Below, one piece after another: positions 55,930 to 64,000 of a stretch of 64,000 nt of DNA. This DNA comes from Talinum fruticosum (lineage: Eukaryota > Streptophyta > Magnoliopsida > Caryophyllales > Talinaceae), in NCBI GenBank assembly GCA_021018815.1, contig JAITYX010000058.1, positions 1,071,001-1,135,000 of the forward strand, written 5' to 3'. The notes beneath the pieces are model-generated. The model saw only the letters and a list, made by a program, of their open reading frames with translations. It was not told where the DNA came from and ran no database searches. Made by a program: the position numbers and the translations under genes. How positions within the stretch are numbered: the stretch's first letter is position 1; each line of letters begins with the position of its first letter.

Positions 55930-56960
55930 GTTGGTACTATGACATCTCTCGAGTATCCGGAAAATAAAGAATACCCGCTGGACTCCACACTTAGAGCCCA
56001 ACGAGCCGGCAATATGCTTGGCAGCCCGGTTCTTTATCAACCAAGGACAACTATACAAGAAAAACAACATATGAATTTGCTTACTTTGTGTCAATCAACA
56101 TGAAGCAAAGTGTATCATAACTAATATTCATGGTGCCGGTGTATGCAAACCTGCAACACTAGCCTCCATCTTTTCTTACGACATTTACATCACCCTGGCC
56201 ATTCTCGGTTTGGGGCATTGACAACATTGGCAAAGTGACCCCTAAAGGAACAAGTGGTCATGAATTTGTGTTAGTAGCAATTGACTACTTTGCTAAGTTG
56301 GTTGAAGTAGCCTCCTACGCAACCTTAACGTCAAAACATGTAGCTAAGTTCATCACTTGGAATATCATTTGTCGATATGAGTACCCTATGAACTGATTAG
56401 TGACCATGGTAGTTACTTCAAGAAGGAAGTAGCATATTTATTGGACAAACACAAGATCAAACGTCACAAATCTTCTCCCTAACATCTTCGGAACAACGGA
56501 GCGAGTCGAGGCCGCCAACAAAAATATTCACAAAATAGTGGAGAAGATGGTTGTCAGCTATAAGGATTTTCTTAACAAGTGTCCCTTCACTTTATGGGGC
56601 TACTGATCCTCCATTTGGACCTCAATGGGAGCAACACCCTACTCCCTAGTGTATGGTATGGAAGCAGTCCTTCCAATAGAAATTGTCATTCCTTCAATAC
56701 GGATCATTGCAGAAAGTTAGATTCCCTAAGCATAATGAGCTAAGGCACGCTGCGAAGAGTTGTTCTTGCTAAATGAAAACATAATGTCCAAAGACACCAA
56801 GCATGTATATGAAAGGAATTTAACAAGAAACCGAAGCCTCGTAATCTACGGGTTGGGGATCCGGTCCTGAAGGAGATTAGAGCACCAATTCAAGATCCTG
56901 GTGGAAAATTTAGGCCCAACAAGCAAGGTCAAATTGAGCGGTTCAAATTTTCCATTTATT
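55930..56960 (+). pseudogene. TAT-3 integrase
   Basis: An H-H-C-C-like region near 56080-56150 ('EAKCIITNIHGAGVCKPATL'), the core with 'WPFSVWGIDNIGKVTPKG' (56200, first Asp), 'LISDHGSYFKKEVAYLL' (56392, second Asp), and, after a shift, 'VEAANKNIHKIVEKMV' (56505, Glu). The C-terminal part 'KPRNLRVGDPVLKEIRAPIQ' (56830-56890) is the GPY/F-proximal tail. Ends near 56960. Multiple frames. Confidence 0.9.
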
Positions 56961-57179
56961 CCTCTAAGTGAGCAATAAAATAATTTAAGCATAAAAGTGA
57001 GCATAAAACTTACTTTTTACTTTTATTAATAAAAGGGTAAGCCTATTACTTACCCAAATACATAGCTAAAAAGGAAATAAACAAGCATACTACTTAGAAA
57101 ATAAATTGTTCTAAAGAGGCAAAACTACAATTCCTTAATTTTTATTTCTTCATAAGTTTCTCTTAAAAACTCATCCCTA
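56961..57179. other. TAT-3 gap between integrase and antisense gene 2
   Basis: AT-rich, no coding signal. Part of it ('aaaagggtaagcctattact') is also found at 17750-17800 in TAT-1, just beyond the deletion joint. The two convergent transcription units of the element end in this area. Confidence 0.55.
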
Positions 57180-58736
57180 GTTGATTTTCACTTTCTTTCC
57201 TTTGGGATTGCTAGACTTAGCTGTATCCTCCTTGGTGTGTTTCTTCAACTATTCGATCCTGCGAGCCCTCCTCTCTTCAGACTTCTTTGGCCTCTACCTC
57301 CCTCCCGTGGGCTTGCTTGTCAATTTGGGGATCCACTTGTCGAATTTGAAGCGGTGCTGCGGGAGGAACAACCCATCCGGGATCTCGTTCTCGAGTCCTC
57401 GGTGCCTTGCATCATTTAGGGTCTACTTTTATTATCCATTCTAGATAATATTTAGAAATTACAGTAGTACGTTTATCTACCAGTTTTAGCAACTTCAGCA
57501 GATTCATCCAATAATCTAGCCATGTTGAAACCCACCTTAAGTTGCCAAAACCTGCAAACAATTCAAAAGTAGCGAGGTTAGAGGCAATCTAAATAAGGGA
57601 TTGCTTATTTTCATCCCATTTGCCGCAATACACAATCGGGGAAGTAGTACGTACTTGGTTTTCAAACCAAGCAAACATACAAAAGGATGTTACTCAATGT
57701 GTGTCCTAAATTGGGACACTTTCCGAGTGCTTCATGTACAATTCAATGGGATTATCGGTTCTAAACTAGGCCTCCCACCAAGAAGCGGGATGATCGGTAA
57801 CCACACTTTTACGCTTCACTGTTAAAATTGCGTAGCCAAGTCTGCATTTGCAGGAGCTTGCACCAGTTCAAGGTGCTCCATCAACCAAATCTACATATAA
57901 CACATAGAAATACTATTTAGAGTCCTACATGGTTGAACTCATCTTTATTTACGACCCAATTGGCGCAAAATAAATAAAAGAGCGAGCAAAAAAATGAGAC
58001 TTTGGGTAGAACCGAAGGCTTTTAAGCCTTAGCGACCGAACCGTCACCTCTTGGTCGGCCCCGTATACCTAGCCCCATTGTTTTGTTCCCGAATGTTGTT
58101 TACGCTTACTTGTAATAATAGGGAGTTACCAACGAAATCCTCATCTAGATTTTCTTCGACTCGGTCCAGCCCTATGATGGTTTCAGTAATGATCGGTAGA
58201 GTTAGGGAGCAATGATCTTCCAACTGCTCAACGAAACTCAACAATGCAGCAGGCGCCATATCCCTATGGCCTCTCACTAATAGGAACCCACCTATTAGGC
58301 AGGTGATTATAGACCGACGTCTCTCGAATGTGGGCGAGGCCCTAAAGAGTGCGTTTGGGTGATAATGTTTTAGCGAGGTTCATTAATCGCACCCTATCCT
58401 TGATAGGAATCCAACTCAAATTCCTATTGTTTAGCTTCAGCGAGCGCTTGTATGTTACATGCATATTGGTGGAAGGCATCGGTGTCACAAGTTTAGTTCG
58501 ATGTTGAATGCCTAGGATAGCATCAAATTCTTCGGGTAGGGGACATAACTCCTTATCTCCAAACCTAAAAACGTGATAGTACGGATCACGGAAGGCCACA
58601 TCAACCGTTAAGAAAGTCCAATAGACTTTTACTGTCTATGCTAAACGAGGTGTTCAGTCCATAGTGGGACAACCTTACTCTATCAACATCGGTCATCTTG
58701 TGCATCCAACAGGACAATTCGAGTCATATAGTTCAT
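57180..58736 (-). pseudogene. TAT-3 antisense gene 2 (MNYMTEL protein)
   Basis: Minus-strand ATG at 58736 (MNYMT), then, after a shift, 'DPYYHVFRFGDKELCPLPEE' and 'FDAILGIQHRTKLV' (58590-58490), 'RSLKLNNRNLSWIPIKDRVR' (58450-58390), 'LLSFVEQLEDHCSLTLPIIT' (58240-58185), and a charged C-terminus near 57320-57240. Same order as TAT-1 16160-17660. A TATA box lies about 120 bp upstream. The upstream PMD gene expected at >58945 is replaced by TEK-4. Function unknown. Confidence 0.7.
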
Positions 58737-58856
58737 CTTTGAAGTGAAAAAGAAAATTGAAGACACTAAGGCAATTTCTTAAGAACTATTTTTCTGAAGG
58801 AGATGCGAGAGGAAGGTTTAGAAGGAGTAATTTTCGAGTACTGGCTGAGGTTCTAA

Positions 58857-58864
58857 TTTATAGT
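58857..58864 (-). promoter_or_regulatory. TATA box of antisense gene 2 in TAT-3
   Basis: Minus-strand 'caactataaattag' about 120 bp before the ATG at 58736, position conserved with TAT-1 and TAT-2. Confidence 0.6.
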
Positions 58865-58944
58865 TGTCTTGAGGTTCGAGACTCCTACCATCCCATGTCA
58901 CTGAAGACCGCCAAAACCTCGACCGCCTCCTTGGCCTGCGTTGG

Positions 58945-61900
58945 TGTGAGAAAATAATTAAATTTAAATACTTTAAACATTAGCATAAGCGCGTGCATTT
59001 CAAATTTTCAAATATTTTCATATTACTCATGTGTATATACATATGTATGTGTGTGTGTGTGTGTATATATATATGTCAATGTTGTTTAAAGTGCAGGAAC
59101 CGAGATGACGACAACGACGACGCACGAACATACTTTATAAATTAGATATTATCAGTAACTAGTAGCCTTAGTTGAGCATGTTTAGATTATTCATTCTAAA
59201 CATTAACATTTTTATATAGCTAATTTATTTTTGAATTCTAAAAATCCTTAAGCAAATGAAATTAATATAATTTTTGTAAACTTATTATTACTAAAAATAA
59301 AATTTTCTAGATTAAGTTTAAGATAAGCTTTAAATAGAAAAGATGATGATAAGTAGGAAGAGTGGGAATTAGAGCTGGATTAGGATAAGCTTACTAAGGA
59401 ATTGGGCCCGAGTAATCTAAAGTAGTCGGTCGGCCCATTGAGAGATGAAGCAAAGGGACTATAAATACTTAAGGAAACCTAAAACCCTTATTGTTCTAAC
59501 CTAAATCTGATAAAATCAACCCCTCCTCTCTCTCTCTCTCCGACCCCGACCTCTGCTCTCGTCCTACCTCCACTGCCAACCGACAGCACCAGCGGCTTCC
59601 GGCCGCGCCGACCGCCACCACCGGCTAGCTACTGGCACCATCACCATCGCCTTCATCGATCTCCTCATCAAAAAACCCCAACCGCCAGCCACCGCCAAGA
59701 AATCGCCCTCCTTCACTCCCCTCGGCGTCTTGTCCGGTCGCCGCCCGGCGCCAGCGACCACCACCTGCCACCGTCGACTTACGCCTTGACCGCCACCCCG
59801 TCATCGTCCCAACCACCAAATGCCAAACACACCACCAGTCGTGCTCCTATTTCTATCCCGAATCGCGCCTATTTTTGCCTCGACTACTCTTGCCCTTAGG
59901 CCCGTCCGGCCTCGGCCACCTCCGTCGGTCCACGGCGCCGTTCACTACCACCGGCGATCGCTTCGACCGTCGGCCGTCTACCCTGTTTCGAGTCATCCTC
60001 CGACTTCAACCCTCCGGCCCTCGGTCCTTCAACCTTTAATCATCACAAAAACCCCTCAAAAATTAACCCCTTTCACCTTGGTTCTTAGGGTAATTTTTCA
60101 GATTCGATTAGTTCTTTTAATTTAATTTCCTAGGGTAATTTTCAGATTCGATTCGTTTAATTTAAATTCTTAGGGTAGTTTTTCAAATTCAGTTCTTTTT
60201 AATTTGAGTATTTAAGTTGTAATCAGTTGTTTTTCTTGTTTTGTTTGGAGATTAAACTTGGATTATGGTATGTATGTGGTTGATGCATGGAGTTTAGGAA
60301 GATTTGATGACAATTGATGATGTTTGGACATACTGAAATTGAAGACAGATTGTGGACAAATTTACGTATAAAGGACGAGTCATGAATAATTTGAGTTAGA
60401 AAATGTTTTGGATTAATTTAGATAATTACTTGACCTAATGGTGAGATTAGCATAAATTTTAGAAAGGAATTAACCTACTGAGGGGATTGTGAAAGTTGAA
60501 GTATTATAAGAATAGCATGCCAGGGAATGAACTTCTCTTTTTGGCAAAATTAATTTACTGCCATGACAGAATAGGTTAGAAAATAGGTGCATAAAAGAAT
60601 GAATAAGGATATTTGCATAATAAAATAACTAATAACAGTAATTAAAAGTAAACCTTTCCTTGATTTTTAAAAGCAAATAATATCAATAGTATTTAGTTAT
60701 AAAGAAAAAGGAGATAGGTGTTCAATGTTAACATGAATACTTTTAGGTGTGCATTTTATAAACAAAAACAAATAAACCTTATAAGTTAGAGATAACCTTA
60801 GAATTATTTAGGAGAAAATTATGTATATTGAGGTAATATATATATATATATAGAGATAAGGGTATATATAATTATGTATGTAGTTAAAAAGAAAGCTAGG
60901 TATATTTTTAAGGTTGCTTATATATATATTTAGGCATGCATTGTATAAAATAAGATGAACAAATCATATATAGATTAAAGACATCATTAGTATTCTTTAG
61001 TAAAAGCTAATTTTGTTAATTTTCATTTCAAGTAGCTTTGAAGTGATTAATAAATAAATAAGATATAAAAATTTAGTTTATTAATAAAACTTTTATATCC
61101 TTAATTAAGGTCATCAAGCGTCGGCGTTGTGCGTTCATCCGTCTTACGCCCAAAAAGAAAAAGAAGGAGGAACATCAGCACAAGGTACGTTCATTGATCG
61201 TGGCCTTCAATGTTTTATTTATAAATCAAGGCCAGATATGGCCGACATCAATAACAACAAAGAATTATTTGCAAATAATATTTGCCATCATTAATATGGA
61301 TCCGCCCATCAAGTGCCATTATTTGGTACGCGTCATTATCTAGGTTGGTAACACGATGAATCGTTAACCGCCTTCAAGCTGGACTATCCGATCGATCCGG
61401 GTGTGTGCACATGCGTTTAGGGAAAGCCGATGATCATAAAGGGATCCATTCAAATAATTAATTAGCAACGAGTTTTACATTGTTCACTCTCCCTCATTTA
61501 TAAATGAATTGAAATGCATGCGCTCAACTCAATTATTTCATAACTTTTATTTTACTTGCATGATAATGAACGTATTGTGTTTCGACTCACATTGCGAAAA
61601 TATTTTCCTTGTTTTGTTTTAGGTAAGAATAGTGAAGACGGTAGGTCATAGAAGAATTGTGTTCGAGGCTTAGGGACTCGGCTCGCCATGATAGCCTTTT
61701 GGAGACTAGTACACGAGTGTCGTGGGTTGGAGCTAGTGAATGTTGGGTTACCGTGTACTTTTGTTCGACTTTGTACACAGTGTATTTCCTTTCATTGCTG
61801 ACTATTAAGATAATGTGATCTTTATCGAATAGTTTAGTATCCGACTCCCAATAGCCTTGCCCTTTCCGTTGGTAAGGGCGGCGGTGGCGACTCCTAACCC

Positions 61901-61977
61901 TTTTTCCACTTGCGTTAAATCACCTGGTTAGCAGGTGGTTTAGCCTAAACTAGTGATTATGGGTTGGGGGCGTTATA
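58945..61977 (+). mobile_element. TEK-4 5' LTR
   Basis: Probable start TGTGAGAAAATAATT at 58945; end ...GGGTTGGGGGCGTTATA at 61977 (usual GTTACA). About 3.0 kb. TATA 'CTATAAATACTT' at 59459-59470, followed by a CT-rich then C-rich tract (59520-60020). That tract produces chance open frames (59564-60125), including a proline/serine-rich one of 101 residues which I do not accept as a gene. A possible CTTAGGGTAATTTTTCAG repeat lies at 60085-60190. Confidence 0.75.
59459..59470 (+). promoter_or_regulatory. TEK-4 LTR TATA box
   Basis: 'ctataaatactt' about 50 bp before a CT microsatellite-like stretch (59524-59540). Typical LTR promoter placement. Confidence 0.6.
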
Positions 61978-61981
61978 GGTG

Positions 61982-61993
61982 TGGTATCGAGCC
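61982..61993 (+). promoter_or_regulatory. TEK-4 primer binding site (tRNA-iMet type)
   Basis: TGGTATCGAGCC four bases after the LTR end. The common form in Tekay elements is TGGTATCAGAGCC; here one A is absent, which would weaken pairing with the primer tRNA. Confidence 0.75.
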
Positions 61994-62138
61994 TAGGTTT
62001 AAGATATCATTGCGAGCCATATAGGAATCATAAGAGTCAAGTTAGGGTTAGAAGATTTCGGTATTTTAGTATTTGAATATAGAACGAGAAGTCCAGTAGC
62101 AGAATGAGTAAATCAAGTAAATCTATTTGTTTTGTAGA

Positions 62139-63130
62139 ATGTCTCAAGGTACGAGTAACAACCAGCCCGAGAATAGTGGCCATGAAGGGACAATGAGAGA
62201 TTTGGGCATCAATCTCAATGAAATACCTGCTAACTCACAGCGAGAAAGCAACCAACCCCGTTTGCGACTTTTGCGCAACCAAACTCACAAGAAAACGTCA
62301 ACCCTGCGTATTGGGGAAATTTGGTTCAAGAATTACTAAAGAAGGTACTGTCCCTACGGCTCCACCCGAATCTTCCAAGAATACGGAGAAATTGGCGAGA
62401 TAGGGTGGCCAAAAGAAACCCCAAGGTGTATAATGGTAAAATTGATCCAGTGGAATTAGAAGAGTGGATCGGGAACTTGGAGAAAATTTTCATGATCCTT
62501 GAGGTACCGGAAGACAAAAAGGTGGTCATAGGAACCTTTTATTTGTTGGAGGAAGCGGACATATGGTGGAACACAATCAAAGAAAAATGCCAGGGACCTA
62601 AGTTTACTTGGCCTAAATTTTTGAGGAACTTAGAGCTCGGTTTTAACTCGCTTCGATCCAACATCAAAAAAAGAAGGAATTTTAGAACTAAGAATGACGA
62701 GAGGGCATGTCGGTGATGCAATACACCGTGAAGTTTAATGAGTTGGCTCGGTTCACCCAAGATATTGTGTCTATGGAGAGGATGAAAATGTTAAGATATG
62801 AAGAAGGATTGGCCCTATTTATACGACACCAGCTAGGCTGGGCAACCAATTAAGACTACCCAGGAGTTGTATGAAAGAGCTGCAAACGTTGAAAGGATAA
62901 AGATTGAACTAAGAGCTCGGAGCACAGGAAATTCCAAAAGAAAATGGAACGATAGGGAAATCAAAGTCGGGGTGGAGATAACACGGCAACGAAGGTGAAC
63001 TCCGGCCAAGCTAAGAACTCTACACCTACTAGCCATGCACCACGTGAGAAGTGTGGCGGGACCTACCATACAACGATAGAGTGTAGAGTTGGGACAAAAA
63101 GATGCAATTAGTGTGGAAGTATGGAGCATC
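62139..63130 (+). pseudogene. TEK-4 gag with nucleocapsid remnant
   Basis: Start MSQGTSNNQPENSG (62139). The capsid 'VELEEWIGNLEKIFMILEVP' and 'EADIWWNTIKEKCQGPKFTW' (62450-62630) is the standard Tekay gag block; 'MSVMQYTVKFNELARF' appears after a shift near 62707, and 'ELYERAANVERIKIELRA' near 62860-62920. The nucleocapsid 'KCGGTYHTTIECR' (about 63045-63085) followed by a second Cys-rich stretch suggests CCHC knuckles, the second damaged. At least three frame changes. Confidence 0.85.
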
Positions 63131-63234
63131 GAGTGCTCAGCTTGTCCTAGGAGGCGAGAAGGCCTTAACGCAGGTCGTGTATATGTTATGAACAAAAAGG
63201 ATGCAGCCGCCTCGGGTACGGTAGTTTCGGAACT

Positions 63235-63700
63235 CTCTTTTTAAATTCAAAGCCAATTTATGCATTATTTGATTACGGATCTTCGCATTCATTTGTGTCA
63301 ACTCATGTTGCATCTCAACTCAATTTAGAAGCACATAAAGCCTTGATCACACATCCAATCACTTTACCTAATGGTGAAGTGGTAGAGTGTCCATTCTCTT
63401 ACAAGGAAGTTCCATTAACTATAGCCGGAGAAGATTTTCCAACCAATCTTATCCGAGTTTGATCTAGTTAATTTTGGAATAATTTTAGGAATGGATTGGT
63501 TGTCGAAATATGGGGCCAAAATCAATTGTGATGAACGAAAGGTCATATTAAAAGGTAGGGAAGGAGGAAATGTATGTTTTTATGGAGATGAGAATAAAAT
63601 GGAATGCTCCCACGTATCTTTGACAGATGCAGCAAAACTCTTGAAAAGGGGATGTCAAGGTTATTGGTGTTATACTATTAAGGAAAAGAGGAAAACGTGA
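63235..63700 (+). pseudogene. TEK-4 aspartic protease
   Basis: 'KPIYALFDYGSSHSFVSTHV' (63252-63310) marks the active site, which in this family reads D-S-G or D-T-G; here the middle residue is Tyr (DYG). 'ILGMDWLSKYGAKINCDERK' (63484-63540) is the second conserved block. It ends near 63700, just before RT. A frame break lies near 63460. Confidence 0.85.
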
Positions 63701-64000
63701 AACTCAAGGATATTCCGGTGATAAGTGAATTCCACGATGTTTTCCCTGAGGAACTTCCGGGATTCGCTGCCTCGGAGAGAAGTAGATTTTGAAGTGGAAT
63801 GATATCTAGAAGCCTGGCCAATTTCTAAAGCACCCTATAGAATGGCCCCAGAGAGTTGAAACAATTGAAAAGTCAATTGGAAGAACTTATGGAGAAGGGA
63901 TTTATCGGATCAAGTACTTCACCTTGGGGAGCGCCGGTGTTATTTGTGAAGAAAAAGGATGGTACCTTGCGGTTATGCATTGATTATAGGGAGTTGAATA
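63700..64000 (+). pseudogene. TEK-4 reverse transcriptase, N-terminal part
   Basis: 'EFHDVFPEELPGF' (63728-63767), then after indels 'SKAPYRMAP' (63822), '[11 protein letters not shown]'-like residues (63870), and '[20 protein letters not shown]' and 'IDYRELN' (63921-64000), the classic opening of gypsy RT. The window ends here, before the catalytic YVDD. Confidence 0.9.

Larger units (their letters stand above)
46134..58944 (+). mobile_element. TAT-3: nearly complete Tat element, interrupted by SIRE-D
   Basis: Order: 5' LTR, primer site, leader with tandem repeats, gag, protease, linker, (SIRE-D), RT, RNase H, second archaeal-type RNase H, integrase, then antisense gene 2. It is cut at 58944 by TEK-4 before antisense gene 1, polypurine tract and 3' LTR, which should lie past TEK-4. 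The dual RNase H and the gag/leader features place it in the Tat lineage; the leader repeats and the downstream antisense ORF recall Retand-like members. It appears to have inserted into SIRE-C. Confidence 0.85.
58945..64000 (+). mobile_element. TEK-4: Tekay-type Ty3/gypsy element, 5' half in window
   Basis: LTR, iMet primer site, gag, protease and the start of RT follow in order on the plus strand. LTR blocks are shared with TEK-3 (inverted): the 'aaatgaattgaaatgcatgc' region at 61500 and the GGGGGCGTTA end. Chromovirus Tekay is inferred from the long LTR, primer site TGGTATC-GAGCCTAGG and protein motifs. The rest lies beyond base 64000. It is less decayed than other elements here but still has many indels. 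Confidence 0.85.

Noticed and set aside
59564..60125. Open frames in a GC-rich stretch near 59.6-60.1 kb, one Pro/Ser-rich of 101 residues
   Set aside because: They fall inside the TEK-4 LTR just after its TATA box. No conserved domain, and the same architecture occurs in related LTRs.
62833..63195. Minus-strand 120-residue open frame
   Set aside because: It overlaps the gag/nucleocapsid region of TEK-4 on the other strand, where clear motifs are present.

Overview
This is plant nuclear DNA, most likely heterochromatic or otherwise gene-poor. I found no intact host gene. Almost everything I can identify is transposable-element debris: Ty3/gypsy of the Tekay (chromovirus) and Tat types, Ty1/copia of SIRE/Maximus type plus one other copia, L1-like LINEs, a hAT element, a CACTA end, and a decayed 18S-ITS1-5.8S rDNA fragment. 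The plant-type ITS1 motif, the plant-specific retroelement lineages, plant mobile domain (PMD) sequence and tRNA-iMet primer sites point to an angiosperm. The species cannot be read from this. Names used below are local labels: TEK-1 to TEK-4 (Tekay-like), TAT-1 to TAT-3, SIRE-A to SIRE-D, COP-F, LINE-1 and LINE-2.

Left part (1-13.7 kb): two ~200 bp inverted-repeat arms (1-212 and 4192-4392) enclose a GC-rich spacer and a solo Tekay-like LTR, TEK-1 (735-4187, 5 bp target duplication). Next come an rDNA pseudogene (4592-5632), an antisense LINE (5638-7860), about 2 kb of unassigned sequence, a non-autonomous hAT (10019-11512), one CACTA end with a fold-back (11689-12010) and a truncated SIRE LTR (12436-13666).

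Middle (13.7-33.2 kb): two Tat elements in opposite orientation. TAT-1 (minus, 13672-25130) keeps its 5' LTR, primer site, tandem repeats, gag and part of protease. It has lost the whole RT-RNase H-integrase block and is cut before its 3' end. It sits inside TAT-2 (plus, 25131-33175), of which only the 3' part remains. Both carry, downstream of pol and on the opposite strand, a two-gene cassette: a PMD gene, then a second gene whose product starts MNYMTEL. Each gene has its own TATA box where its upstream region survives, and the PMD gene has an intron at the same place in both copies. A solo Tekay LTR (TEK-2) splits the TAT-2 cassette.

Right part (33.2-64 kb): SIRE-B (gag, primer site, 5' LTR) with solo LTR TEK-3 inside its LTR; a LINE fragment; COP-F; SIRE-C (3' LTR, extra ORF, pol); TAT-3 (46134-58944), which has every Tat domain including the second, archaeal-type RNase H, interrupted by solo LTR SIRE-D; and TEK-4, which starts at 58945 and runs off the window in RT. 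The order COP-F, SIRE-C, TAT-3, then SIRE-D and TEK-4 looks like successive nesting whose right-hand halves lie beyond base 64000.

All retroelement reading frames are broken by stops and indels. Domain calls rest on protein motifs read across frames. Edges given without a target duplication are approximate, within tens of bases.
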